NCBI GenBank assembly: GCA_946480815.1
Contig: CAMLLB010000019.1
Coordinates: 1 to 64,000, forward strand
Length of the DNA stretch: 64,000 nt
Direction of reading: 5' to 3'
From: an uncultured Flavobacteriales bacterium
GTDB taxonomy: Bacteria > Bacteroidota > Bacteroidia > Flavobacteriales > Crocinitomicaceae
Each line of letters begins with the position of its first letter. Position 1 is the stretch's first letter. The translations under genes and the position numbers were made by a program. Of this stretch, positions 24,759 through 33,847 are shown one piece after another. The notes beneath the pieces were generated by a model. It was not told the DNA's origin and did no database searches. It saw only the letters and a program-made list of their open reading frames with translations.

Positions 24759-26638
24759 ATCTGGATGGAAGAAAATATGTCATCCTGGTGTTTTTTATCC
24801 TGGTCGGGTCTATTTATTTGATCCGCCTTTTTTTCATGCAGGTAATAGACGATTCCTGGAAATTACGGGCTCAGGAAATTGCCGAAAAAAGAAAAGAAAT
24901 TACTCCTCCAAGAGGAATCGTTTTTGACAGGCATAATAAGAAAGTGGTAACAAATAGAAGTTACTACAACCTGATGATGAAGGAAGAAGATATCCACGAT
25001 TTTGATACGGTTGCGTTTGCAAAGTTGGTGGGCTGGACGAAACAGGAAGTAAAAGACCGGTTCTATCAGATCAAAAAAGGAGAGGGCAGGTATTTCAATA
25101 AGAATATCAATAAGTACCAGGATAATTATCAGCCACAGCGCGCATATCCGTTTATCAAGGAATTGACAATTGACGAAATTACACGTATTGCGCCCCATTT
25201 GGAGAAATTTCCCGGATTCTATGAAGATTTGACCTCCATGCGAAGTTATCCCTACTCCGGAGGTGCGAATATTTTTGGTTACCTGAATGAAGTAACTAAA
25301 GAGGAATTGGAAGAAGATCCTTTCTACAGAAGAGGAGATCAAATCGGAAGAGCGGGAATTGAACGTTATTATGAAAAAGAACTCAGAGGACAGAAAGGGA
25401 TCAAGTATGTAGTGACCTCCGCCCTGAACAATGCCATTGAATCCTATGCAGGAGGAAAATACGATACACTGGCGGAGCAAGGACCGGCGCTGCACTTAGG
25501 TTTGGATATTCAACTGCAGGTTTACGGTGAGAAACTGATGCAGAACAAACGCGGCTGTATTGTGGCAATTGAACCAAAAACGGGAGAAATTCTGGCCCTG
25601 GTTTCTGCTCCGAGTTTTGACCCGAACATTTTAGTAGGAAGAAGAAATATCGGGAAAAATTATCCCAAATTGCTTGTGGACGAAGGAAAACCATTGTATC
25701 CAAGGCCTTTGGCTGCGGAATATCCTCCGGGATCTATTTTTAAATTGCTTCAGTCGCTGATCGGTCTGCAGGAAGGAGTGATTACGCCTGAATCCGGTTT
25801 CCCTTGTACCAAATCCATGGTAGGTTGTCACAATCACCCGAATGCAACGAATTTGCCTGATGGAATTAAAAACTCCTGCAACCCTTATTTTTACTACGTT
25901 ATGCGGCGAATCATCCAGCAAGGAAAGAAAAAGTCCATTTTTGCAGATGCTGAGATCGGTTTGAATACCTGGTACGATTACATTATGAGTTTTGGCTTGG
26001 GAAGCCAGTTTGAAACAGATGTTACCGGAATGCGTTCCGGATTGATCCCCAACTCGGCATATTACGATAAATGGTATGGACACAATACCTGGGCATTTTC
26101 TACTATTCGTTCCATTTCCATCGGACAGGGAGAAGTAAAGGTTACACCACTTCAAATGGCTAATATTGCTGCAACGATTGCCAATAAAGGGTGGTATTAT
26201 ACACCTCATTTTGTACGGTCGATCGGGAACAAAGGACCACTGCCTCAGTTCAAAGTGGTTCATAAAACAAAGGTTGATGCAACCAATTTTGATCCGGTTA
26301 TTGAGGGAATGAGGAGAGCAGTCTACGAACCGGGAGGTACTGCAAGAAAAGCGCAGGTAGAGGGAGTAACCGTTTGCGGAAAAACAGGAACGGCGCAAAA
26401 CCCGCATGGGGAAGACCACTCGGTTTTCATTGCTTTTGCACCGATGGAAAACCCGAAAATTGCTATTGCTGTATTCATTGAAAATGCAGGATTCGGAGGT
26501 GTTTGGGCTGCACCTACTGCCGGATTAATGATCGACAAATACATTCACAGACAAGTAAAGGATAAAGCGAAAGAACAGATGATCGTGAATGCGAACCTGT
26601 TGAATATCAAGGCCCGGCCAATGAAAAAGAACCGTTAA
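24755..26638 (+). CDS. mrdA: Penicillin-binding protein 2 (elongation transpeptidase)
   Basis: PBP2 crosslinks new peptidoglycan during side-wall growth, paired with the glycosyltransferase RodA. The 627-residue protein has an N-terminal membrane anchor (about 8-28), a dimerisation/pedestal domain (about 50-240), and the transpeptidase domain with all three active-site motifs: Ser327 in PPGSIFK, the S-x-N motif at 374-376 (NSCNPYF), and K543-T-G (CGKTGTAQ). Length is normal. It overlaps mreD by four bases and lies 35 bases before rodA. Confidence 0.96.
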   Translation: MNLDGRKYVILVFFILVGSIYLIRLFFMQVIDDSWKLRAQEIAEKRKEITPPRGIVFDRHNKKVVTNRSYYNLMMKEEDIHDFDTVAFAKLVGWTKQEVKDRFYQIKKGEGRYFNKNINKYQDNYQPQRAYPFIKELTIDEITRIAPHLEKFPGFYEDLTSMRSYPYSGGANIFGYLNEVTKEELEEDPFYRRGDQIGRAGIERYYEKELRGQKGIKYVVTSALNNAIESYAGGKYDTLAEQGPALHLGLDIQLQVYGEKLMQNKRGCIVAIEPKTGEILALVSAPSFDPNILVGRRNIGKNYPKLLVDEGKPLYPRPLAAEYPPGSIFKLLQSLIGLQEGVITPESGFPCTKSMVGCHNHPNATNLPDGIKNSCNPYFYYVMRRIIQQGKKKSIFADAEIGLNTWYDYIMSFGLGSQFETDVTGMRSGLIPNSAYYDKWYGHNTWAFSTIRSISIGQGEVKVTPLQMANIAATIANKGWYYTPHFVRSIGNKGPLPQFKVVHKTKVDATNFDPVIEGMRRAVYEPGGTARKAQVEGVTVCGKTGTAQNPHGEDHSVFIAFAPMENPKIAIAVFIENAGFGGVWAAPTAGLMIDKYIHRQVKDKAKEQMIVNANLLNIKARPMKKNR

Positions 26639-26673
26639 TACGCTTAGAAAAAAAAGCAGTTAAGAAGAAATAG

Positions 26674-28071
26674 ATGAGAAGAGAAGATTCCCTGACACAA
26701 CACGTAGACTGGTGGTTACTTTTAATTGTAATCATTATGTTGGGCATGGGAATCGCAAATGTTTACTCGGCTGCCTATGATCCGGACCATCCCAATATTT
26801 TTGACTTTTCCCAGAAATACGGGAAACAGATCATGTGGGTGGGAATCTCTATTTTCCTGGGATTCCTGGTGTTTTTGATCGATTCGGATATTTACCGGAA
26901 GTTTGCCATTCCGATTTACCTGTTTTGTTTTTCCTTGCTGATAGTCGTTCTTTTTACACCGCCGATTAATGGTGCGCGTGCCTGGCTGGGGATCGGTTCC
27001 ATGGGAATTCAACCCGCCGAGTTCATGAAGATCGGAACTGCAATTGCACTCTCCCGATACATTTCGACAGTAAATGTAAAGAACCAGAATGTGCAGACGG
27101 TCCTTATCGCATTGGCAATCGTCATGGTCCCGATGGTATTGATCTTACTTCAGCCTGATGCAGGAACATTTGTGGTATTTACTTCCTTTTTCTTTGTCTT
27201 GTATCGTGAAGGAATTACCTTCGATCCCCTGGTATTGAAAGTAGTGAATTTGATCCCCGGAGTTCGCTTCAAAGACACCTGGGTGGGAAGTCACTTTATC
27301 CCGATTTTGTTCTATGTGGTATTCCTTTCCATCGTAACGCTTTTGATGAGTGGGAATAAGTATGAATTCACATTCATGCGCGGAGTGTTGATTCCGGGGT
27401 TTTATGGAGTTGTTACCGTAATTACGGTGATTGCTTTAATTGCTTATTTGATTTTGCGATGGGTTTCATCCAGGCGTGATCAGAATAGGGTTTTTATAGT
27501 CATTATTACCGGGTGGTTTTTATCCGTTGCAGTTTCAACAACCGTTAACTTTTCTTTTTCAAGTTTAGCTCAGCACCAAAAAGACCGGATTGAGCTGGTT
27601 TTGGGTTTACGTAAAGACGATGACGGGAAAGATTACAATCGTAACCGGGCGATGGCTGCTGTGGGTTCCGGAGGATTGTTCGGAAAAGGATACAAAAAAG
27701 CGAGTGTTGCCAGCGTACGTTCGAACCATGTACCTGAAAGTGAGACGGATTTTATCTTTTGTCCGCTTGCAGAAGAATGGGGGTTTATGGGAAGCCTTGT
27801 GATCGTCATTCTTTTTATGGGAATGCTATTCCGGATCATTGTCATTGCCGAACGCCAGCGCTCTACGTTTAACAGGGTTTACGCTTATTGTGTGGCCATG
27901 ATCGTATTCTACCACTTTGCAGTCAATATCGGGATGAATATCGGGCTGGCCCCGGTAATCGGAATTCCATTGCCATTCTTCAGTTATGGAGGATCGTCCC
28001 TGATGTCATTCTCCATGCTCTTGTTTATCCTTTTGAAGTTGGATAGTCAGCGCAGGGATGTACTTTTTTAA
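26674..28071 (+). CDS. rodA: Peptidoglycan glycosyltransferase RodA (SEDS family)
   Basis: RodA polymerises lipid II into glycan strands during elongation, working with PBP2. The 465-residue protein has about ten transmembrane helices and SEDS landmarks: NGARAWLGIGSMGIQPAEFMKIG with the catalytic-region residues, the SETDFIFCPLAEEWGFMGSL loop, and GIPLPFFSYGGSSLMSF near the C-terminus. It is slightly longer than the common 380-430 residues because of an extended middle loop (about residues 215-305). It is last in the operon; its stop is directly followed by a repeat-family-1 hairpin. Confidence 0.96.
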   Translation: MRREDSLTQHVDWWLLLIVIIMLGMGIANVYSAAYDPDHPNIFDFSQKYGKQIMWVGISIFLGFLVFLIDSDIYRKFAIPIYLFCFSLLIVVLFTPPINGARAWLGIGSMGIQPAEFMKIGTAIALSRYISTVNVKNQNVQTVLIALAIVMVPMVLILLQPDAGTFVVFTSFFFVLYREGITFDPLVLKVVNLIPGVRFKDTWVGSHFIPILFYVVFLSIVTLLMSGNKYEFTFMRGVLIPGFYGVVTVITVIALIAYLILRWVSSRRDQNRVFIVIITGWFLSVAVSTTVNFSFSSLAQHQKDRIELVLGLRKDDDGKDYNRNRAMAAVGSGGLFGKGYKKASVASVRSNHVPESETDFIFCPLAEEWGFMGSLVIVILFMGMLFRIIVIAERQRSTFNRVYAYCVAMIVFYHFAVNIGMNIGLAPVIGIPLPFFSYGGSSLMSFSMLLFILLKLDSQRRDVLF

Positions 28072-28125
28072 CTTCGACTCCGCTCAGTTACCTGAATAAT
28101 TCGGTGGCTGAGCGGAGTCGAAGCC
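28072..28125. repeat. Interspersed hairpin repeat, family 1, copy b
   Basis: CTTCGACTCCGCTCAGTTACC (28072-28092) pairs with GGTGGCTGAGCGGAGTCGAAG (28103-28123) with two mismatches. The right arm through AAGCC is identical over 23 bases to copy d at 56055-56077. It starts at the base after the rodA stop and ends before the convergent DUF2490 gene, so it may end both transcripts. Confidence 0.8.
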
Positions 28126-28129
28126 CTAA

Positions 28130-28858
28130 TTATTCAGGATACTCAATATCCTCTTCCAGTTCGTCGTCGTCTTTCTTTTTCTTCTTCTTTGCCTTTTCCC
28201 ACTCAAACGTATATTCCAAAGAAAGAATGTGTTCGTTGTAATTATTCTTGGTATTGAATTTTTGCCCGTAATAATAAGTCAGGCCAATTTCATTTGCTCC
28301 GGGTAAATTAAAGTTCAAAGTCAAACCGTAACGCACACGGTTCCAGGTATGACCAAAAGGACCGTTATTCGGATTATAGAAAAACTCGACAGAAGCTTCC
28401 GGTGTGATTTTGGATTTGGGTTTATCCCATTCCACATGTGGTTTTACGCGGAAAGCCGGGTCTAAATCCCCCCCTGTTGTAGCAAATCCGCCGATGTACA
28501 TCTGGTAACGCAAACGAGCCCCAAACTTGATCTGCTTTACTTTGTGGCGGAAATCCGCGTTGAAGTTCAAGCGGTGGCTGTTGTCATAATTCCTGCGTTC
28601 ATCGTAATCCGTTATAATACGATATTCGATAGAAGGTCTGAACCAGTCCAGCTTGTTGTATTTTAAACTTGCCTCCTGGTAAAGGGTAGCCAACTGACCG
28701 TAATTATTCAAACGTACGTTGGTATTTAGATTTGCTTCCAGGTTGTGCTTGAGCCCACGCTTCACACCTGCACTAAACCAATATTGTCCTCTCGTGCTCT
28801 GATTCCAGGCCAGGAAAGAAGATGCCAGGAAAAGAGCAGCAATTAATAGGGGCTTCAT
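28130..28858 (-). CDS. DUF2490-like outer-membrane protein
   Basis: A 242-residue protein with a signal peptide (about residues 1-19) and regular amphipathic strands ending in aromatic residues, as in outer-membrane barrels: WFRPSIEYRIITDY, IKFGARLRYQMYI, NRVRYGLTLNFNLP, GLTYYYGQKF, HILSLEYTFEWEK. The barrel is followed by an odd C-terminal tail of about 20 residues, first all-Lys then acidic (KKKKKKDDDELEEDIE), which would protrude from the barrel. It resembles DUF2490; function unknown. It begins at the base after the stop of the lipoprotein gene, so the pair is translationally coupled. Confidence 0.72.
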   Translation of the reverse strand: MKPLLIAALFLASSFLAWNQSTRGQYWFSAGVKRGLKHNLEANLNTNVRLNNYGQLATLYQEASLKYNKLDWFRPSIEYRIITDYDERRNYDNSHRLNFNADFRHKVKQIKFGARLRYQMYIGGFATTGGDLDPAFRVKPHVEWDKPKSKITPEASVEFFYNPNNGPFGHTWNRVRYGLTLNFNLPGANEIGLTYYYGQKFNTKNNYNEHILSLEYTFEWEKAKKKKKKDDDELEEDIEYPE

Positions 28859-29284
28859 TTAGTTTTTGCTTAATGTGATGGTCCCGATGTCAGCATTTTC
28901 CTTTTTACCGATCGTTACTGTTTTACTAACAACTTCCAGGGTTTTGTAATCATCATCGTTATTAGGAATGTTGTTTCCCGGATGGAAAATTTCACTGTAT
29001 CCGAAAATAGTATAAGTACCCGGCTGTAAAAACTCAAATTTGAAGGATCCGTCATGAGAAACTTCGATCTTATCGTCATACATCGCATCACCGTCTCCGT
29101 AAATGATATACAGATCTTCTTTCGCGCCTGCATACGATACCGTATCCGTAACTACCCCGTTAATACGCAGATATTCATTCACCGTTACATTTCCGGAAAT
29201 CGATGCACGACCGCCATCGCCTTCTACTTTTTTACATGCTGAAATTGCGGAGAGAAGAGCAATTCCAAAAATTAGTTTTTTCAT
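28859..29284 (-). CDS. Lipoprotein with carboxypeptidase-regulatory-like beta-sandwich
   Basis: A 141-residue lipoprotein: signal ending in AISAC (Cys near residue 17), then a small beta-sandwich of the transthyretin/CarboxypepD_reg type (ASISGNVTVNEYLRINGVV, DGSFKFEFLQPGTYTIFGYSE, KENADIGTITLSKN). Such domains are extracellular binding or scaffold modules. It is the first gene of a two-gene minus-strand unit with the DUF2490 barrel; its stop and the next start abut. A surface complex of the two is inferred, not shown. Confidence 0.7.
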   Translation of the reverse strand: MKKLIFGIALLSAISACKKVEGDGGRASISGNVTVNEYLRINGVVTDTVSYAGAKEDLYIIYGDGDAMYDDKIEVSHDGSFKFEFLQPGTYTIFGYSEIFHPGNNIPNNDDDYKTLEVVSKTVTIGKKENADIGTITLSKN

Positions 29285-29452
29285 TAGTCTGGTTTTATAA
29301 GAGTCACAATATTAAGAGAATTTTAATTAAATTAAATCTCTGCGCTAAGGAATTACAAAATAAAAATGAACTTTCAGGTTACTTTTTGTAAAATTTTACG
29401 TCTAGTGTTTGGATTATAACAGAAAAGATTCGTAAAATTATACACTCTTTAA

Positions 29453-32400
29453 ATGAAACTACACATGAAATTGCTACCTCCTTTTAAAATGGCCTGTTTC
29501 CTGTTCCTTATTTTGCTCGCAAACGCGGCAAATTCTCAGGTCATTATCAATGAATATTCATGTTCCAATATTAGTGGCCCGACAGATGCTTTCGGTGAAT
29601 ATGAAGATTGGGTCGAATTATACAACTCCGGTGCAGCTGCAGTCGATTTAACAGGATATTATTTATCGGACGATGACGGTAACCCGCAAAAGTGGCAAAT
29701 TCCTTCGGGATCAATTGCTGCAGGCGGATATAAAATGGTGTTCTGCAGTGGCCGAAATTTGGTTTCAGGGACTCAATATCATCCAAGTTTTAATTTGGCA
29801 CAAACCAAAAATGAGTGGTTTATCCTTACAAGCCCAACGAATGTTACGGTGGATTTCATAGAGATCACTCAAATGACCAAACAAAATCATTCGATCGGTC
29901 GACAAACAAACGGATCTGCAACATGGAAATTGTTTTTGACACCAACTCCGGGTGCAGCAAATAGCGGTGGAGTCAACTTTTATACTCCAACTCCAACATT
30001 CAGTGTGGCACCGGGATTTTATCCGGGAACTCAGAACGTAACAATTACCTGTTCCAATGGAGCTGCAACGATCCGTTATACTACAGATGGTTCCGTTCCG
30101 ACAACCGCTTCCACGCTTTATGCAGGACCGGTATCCATTACATCGACAACAGTTCTGAGAGCAAAGGCTTTCTCAACGGATGAACCAAGTTTCACTATGT
30201 CAGGGACTTATTTCATCAATGTAAATCATACGGTTCCTGTAGTTTCGGTTGCAGGTGCAGGAAGCAATTCCGTGTCTACCTTGCTGAATGGGAACGGTGG
30301 AATCACTCCGCAGGGGTTCTTTGAAATATGGGAAGCAGATAAATCATTTGTAGATAAAGGAGAGGGAGAATTTAATAAACACGGAAATGATTCCTGGGCA
30401 TATGACCAAAGAGGGTTTGACTTTATCATGAAAGATCAGTTCGGATATGATCATGAAATTGATCACCAGATCTTCCCGAATAAAACAAGAGATAATTTCC
30501 AGCGTGTCATTTTAAAACCCGGAGCGAGTGATAACTACCCATTTGAGACGGGAGGAGCACATATCCGGGATGCTTTCGTACATACCTTATCACAAAAAGC
30601 AGGTTTAAAACTGGATGAACGTACATGGAGACCTTGCGTTGTGTATGTAAACGGACAATATTGGGGAGTGTATGAGATCCGTGAAAAAGCGGATGATCAT
30701 GACTTTACAAAATACTACTATGAACAGGATAAATACAATTTACAGTATCTGAAAACATGGGGAGGGACCTGGGAAGAATATGGTGCACCGAATGCACAGC
30801 CGGATTGGAATGACCTTAGAAATTACATCAACACCAATAATATGGGAGTTGCTGCAAATTTCAATTATGTAGACAGTTTATTGAACTGGGAGTCATTGGT
30901 CGACTACTTTGTGATCAACTCGTATATTGTAAACCAGGATTGGTTGAACTGGAACACTGCCTGGTGGCGTGGAATGGATCCGGCTGGTGATAAGAAGAAA
31001 TGGCGTTATACCCTATGGGATATGGATGCTTGTTTCGGACATTATATTAACTATACCGGAATTCCTGATCCTACTGCAAATGCAGATCCCTGTAATGTGG
31101 AAAATCTTCCGAATCCCGGAGGACAGGGACATACCGATATTTTGGATAAACTGATCAATGAGAACCCAGTGGTAGAGCAATACTACATTACACGTTACAT
31201 TGATTTGGTAAACACGCATTTTTCCTGTCCGTATATGAATAACTTACTGGACAGTATGATCAATCAGATCTCACCTGAAATGGCACAGCACTGTGCCAAA
31301 TGGGGAGGTTCTGTTGCCGGTTGGCAAGCCAACGTTCAGGCTATGAGGGATTTCATGAACCTGCGATGTACAGCGCTGAACCAGGGAATGATAGATTGTT
31401 ATCAGGTTACCGGTCCGAATGCGGTTGTTGTAACAGTAAGTCCGGCGCTTTCAGGAGAAGTAAAAGTGAATTCCATTTGGGCTCCGACTTATCCGTGGAC
31501 TGCAAATTATTTCGGGGGAATTCAAACGAATTTAATAGCAAGACCGCTTACAGGATTTGTCTTCTCTCATTGGGAAAATACAGCTAATTCCTATACATTG
31601 GCTGTTACGGAAGATACCAACTCAATGGATATCGTTGCACCGGTTACGATCACCGCGGTGTTTATACCGGATAATCCGGATCTTGACGGTGACGGATGTA
31701 CCAATACCGATGAAATTACTGCAGGAACGGACCCGAATAACCCGGATACGGATGGAGACGGTGAAAACGATTGTATTGAAATAGGCGCTGATCCTAATAA
31801 TCCGACAGATACGGATGGAGACGGTGTTATTGATGGTTTGGAGTCGAGCACGACAGATACGGACGGCGATGGTGTGAATGATGAAACTGATCCGGCAAAT
31901 ACCGATCCGTGTATTCCAAATCCGAATGCCGGTCCGTGTGACCAGGATGGGGATGGATTGACAAATTCCCAGGAAGGAACTGCAGGAACCAATCCTACGA
32001 ATCCGGATACAGACGGTGATGGGATCAATGATGGGGATGAACTCACGAATGGAACCAATCCTTTAGACCCATGTGATCCACCGAACGCAACTCCACAGTG
32101 TAACATAGATACGGATGGTGACGGAATCCTGGATGGTTCGGAAGCCCAATACGGTACAGATCCGAATAATCCGGATACTGATGGTGACGGAATCAATGAT
32201 GGAGATGAGGTTACAAACGGAACCAATCCGCTTGACTCTTGTGACCCGAATCCGGTAGGAGAAAACTGTTTCAACGGATTCTATATGCCAACAGCATTCT
32301 CTCCAAATGGAGATGGACTGAATGATTACCTGGGTCCAAAAGTCGGAAGAGATGTTGCGTCCTTTACCTGGTATGTGTATGATCGTTGGGGGAACCGAAT

Positions 32401-32548
32401 GATCATGAGTTCGGACCCGGCATTTAAATGGGATGGAATCTTTAATGGTGTGAGAATTAATACAGGAGTATATGCTTACCAGGCTGATGTGACTTTCACG
32501 GATGGCAGAACGGAAAGATATACAGGTAACGTTACTGTAACAAGATAA
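29453..32548 (+). CDS. T9SS-exported CotH-kinase-like surface protein with lamin-tail and calcium-repeat domains
   Basis: A 1031-residue secreted protein. After a signal peptide come a lamin-tail domain (about 29-165), a chitobiase/FN3-like beta-sandwich (about 175-257), and a CotH-type kinase domain (about 260-640). In that domain the catalytic-loop-like NQDWLNWN (494-501) and metal-binding LWDMD (Asp523, Asp525) are intact. Next are eight DxDGDG calcium-binding repeats (about 745-930), then a CHU_C gliding-associated domain ([12 protein letters not shown] to the end), a type-B T9SS signal. CotH proteins are atypical kinases that phosphorylate spore-coat proteins; extracellular phosphorylation here is inference. 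The PorP/SprF gene follows after two bases. An internal ATG at 29465 is an alternative start. Confidence 0.88.
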   Translation: MKLHMKLLPPFKMACFLFLILLANAANSQVIINEYSCSNISGPTDAFGEYEDWVELYNSGAAAVDLTGYYLSDDDGNPQKWQIPSGSIAAGGYKMVFCSGRNLVSGTQYHPSFNLAQTKNEWFILTSPTNVTVDFIEITQMTKQNHSIGRQTNGSATWKLFLTPTPGAANSGGVNFYTPTPTFSVAPGFYPGTQNVTITCSNGAATIRYTTDGSVPTTASTLYAGPVSITSTTVLRAKAFSTDEPSFTMSGTYFINVNHTVPVVSVAGAGSNSVSTLLNGNGGITPQGFFEIWEADKSFVDKGEGEFNKHGNDSWAYDQRGFDFIMKDQFGYDHEIDHQIFPNKTRDNFQRVILKPGASDNYPFETGGAHIRDAFVHTLSQKAGLKLDERTWRPCVVYVNGQYWGVYEIREKADDHDFTKYYYEQDKYNLQYLKTWGGTWEEYGAPNAQPDWNDLRNYINTNNMGVAANFNYVDSLLNWESLVDYFVINSYIVNQDWLNWNTAWWRGMDPAGDKKKWRYTLWDMDACFGHYINYTGIPDPTANADPCNVENLPNPGGQGHTDILDKLINENPVVEQYYITRYIDLVNTHFSCPYMNNLLDSMINQISPEMAQHCAKWGGSVAGWQANVQAMRDFMNLRCTALNQGMIDCYQVTGPNAVVVTVSPALSGEVKVNSIWAPTYPWTANYFGGIQTNLIARPLTGFVFSHWENTANSYTLAVTEDTNSMDIVAPVTITAVFIPDNPDLDGDGCTNTDEITAGTDPNNPDTDGDGENDCIEIGADPNNPTDTDGDGVIDGLESSTTDTDGDGVNDETDPANTDPCIPNPNAGPCDQDGDGLTNSQEGTAGTNPTNPDTDGDGINDGDELTNGTNPLDPCDPPNATPQCNIDTDGDGILDGSEAQYGTDPNNPDTDGDGINDGDEVTNGTNPLDSCDPNPVGENCFNGFYMPTAFSPNGDGLNDYLGPKVGRDVASFTWYVYDRWGNRMIMSSDPAFKWDGIFNGVRINTGVYAYQADVTFTDGRTERYTGNVTVTR
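31678..32262 (+). repeat. In-gene array of DxDGDG (thrombospondin type-3-like) repeats
   Basis: Eight copies of an aspartate-rich loop of the form D-x-D-G-D-G occur in the C-terminal third of the CotH-like protein, spaced by TDPNNP-type linkers. The DNA is correspondingly repetitive (GATACGGATGG-type units), which also produces a spurious antisense open frame. Confidence 0.85.
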
Positions 32549-32550
32549 TC

Positions 32551-33594
32551 ATGAGAGGAGGGATTTTAACGGCACTTGCATTTTTGACCGGTTTGTCGGC
32601 AAGTGCCCAGGATTTTCATGTGACGCAGATTCTTCAATCTCCAAATTTGCTCAATCCGGGTGCGGTGGGAGTATATGATGGTTGGGAAAGAATTGCAGTT
32701 CAACAAAGAAATCAGTGGTTGGGGGGTGCAACAACTTATATGACTACCGGTCTGGCTGCAGACGCTAACTTTTTTAAGAACGACCGGAAACCAAAAGCAC
32801 ATTTAGGTGTTGGAGTCCAGTTTTATAATGATATCGCAGGAAGTTCCGGATATGGTTTGCAAACAGGTTCTGTCACCGTGTCGGGAATTCTTCCGGTAGG
32901 AAATGGAAGTCAGCTTTCGTTGGGAATCCAGGGTGGAATTGGGAACCGGTCCGGAAATATGTCGCGATTACTTTATGATTCCCAGTGGAATGGAAATAAC
33001 GCGTATGATCCGACAATTGTGAGCGGAGAAACCCAAAGTTTGAGTTCGTTTATCTACCTGGACGCCTCCGCAGGTCTTTTTTATCAGTTCGATGGAGGTC
33101 AAAGCAGCTTTGCCAGAAACAATGATATGAAATTCCAGGTTGGTTTTGCAGGATATCATTTGAATGCACCCGCTATGCGTTTTCGTTCCGGGTCTCAAGA
33201 GCAACTTGCCAGAAAATATGTCGGAATGGTGAAATATTCAATGGATATTCCGGGAACAAAATTGGCCTTTGATGCACAATTTGCCCAATTTGTTCAGGGT
33301 GGACATTACGAATCGATCTTAGGGTTAATTCTGAGAAGACGTTTTCAGGATGGGGGTAAAATTACCGGTTTAAACCAGGATGCATTTATTGGTCTGGGGG
33401 TTTATACACGTTTAAAAGACGCCATTTCACCAACTATGCAGATTGATTGGAGAGGATTCCATTTCGGGGTTTCATATGATATTACATTGTCGGCCCTGAG
33501 ATATGGATACAAAGGAGGAAGCCTGGAGTTTTCGATCAGTTATACGAATTTGAACAACGCCCTGTTTAAGACCAGAAGAAAAGGATTTAGATAA
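32551..33594 (+). CDS. PorP/SprF-family type IX outer-membrane protein
   Basis: A 347-residue barrel protein with a signal peptide (MRGGILTALAFLTGLSASAQ) and the family opening DFHVTQILQSPNLLNPGAVGVYDGW followed by RNQWLGGATTYMTTGLA. PorP/SprF proteins assist secretion or surface attachment of type-B T9SS cargo; in Flavobacterium johnsoniae SprF is needed for SprB. It starts two bases after the CotH-like gene, which ends in a type-B sorting domain, so these two are a cargo/partner pair. The C-terminal strand ends with Arg after an aromatic-rich segment, as is common in the family. Confidence 0.92.
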   Translation: MRGGILTALAFLTGLSASAQDFHVTQILQSPNLLNPGAVGVYDGWERIAVQQRNQWLGGATTYMTTGLAADANFFKNDRKPKAHLGVGVQFYNDIAGSSGYGLQTGSVTVSGILPVGNGSQLSLGIQGGIGNRSGNMSRLLYDSQWNGNNAYDPTIVSGETQSLSSFIYLDASAGLFYQFDGGQSSFARNNDMKFQVGFAGYHLNAPAMRFRSGSQEQLARKYVGMVKYSMDIPGTKLAFDAQFAQFVQGGHYESILGLILRRRFQDGGKITGLNQDAFIGLGVYTRLKDAISPTMQIDWRGFHFGVSYDITLSALRYGYKGGSLEFSISYTNLNNALFKTRRKGFR

Positions 33595-33595
33595 G

Positions 33596-33642
33596 AGTCC
33601 GCCAAAGGCTAACGAAGACTGAGGTTCCGTCTCACAAGACGG
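33596..33642. repeat. Repeat family 2, copy 3, with adjoining hairpin
   Basis: AGTCCGCC..GAAGACTGAGG (33596-33624) begins two bases after the PorP/SprF stop. A small stem CCGTCT-CACA-AGACGG follows at 33627-33642. A second stem, GGATAAG..CTTATCC, lies at 33689-33708. Together they may end the transcript. Confidence 0.5.
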
Positions 33643-33795
33643 ATAACCCGAAGGAGATGATCGATTTTTCTGTGTTTTACCCATTTGGGGATAAGAGTAC
33701 ACTTATCCTCTTTCTACCACGGTAAATAATTTATTTTATTGAATGGTTGGTAATTAATTCTCAACAAACTACAACGGTTTTCCATTTAAAATCGG

Positions 33796-33803
33796 TACTT
33801 TTG
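33796..33803 (+). promoter_or_regulatory. -7 element TACTTTTG before purH
   Basis: Exact TAnnTTTG match 44 bases before the purH ATG. The predicted leader contains a partial repeat-family-2 copy (AGTCCGCCGC at 33816-33825). Confidence 0.55.
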
Positions 33804-33815
33804 CGCCCTCGAATC

Positions 33816-33834
33816 AGTCCGCCGCTGCGGATAG
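33816..33834. repeat. Repeat family 2, partial copy 4, in the purH leader
   Basis: AGTCCGCCGCTGCGGATAG shares its first ten bases with the inverted copy at 21.5 kb and forms a small CCGC..GCGG stem. It lies between the purH promoter box and start codon. Confidence 0.4.
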
Positions 33835-33847
33835 AAGGAACAAAGTT

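Noticed and set aside
31591..32274. 227-codon minus-strand frame opposite the CotH-like gene
   Set aside because: It is the antisense of the DxDGDG repeats, read as SPSPSV repeats. Repetition keeps the frame open; there is no start region or family.
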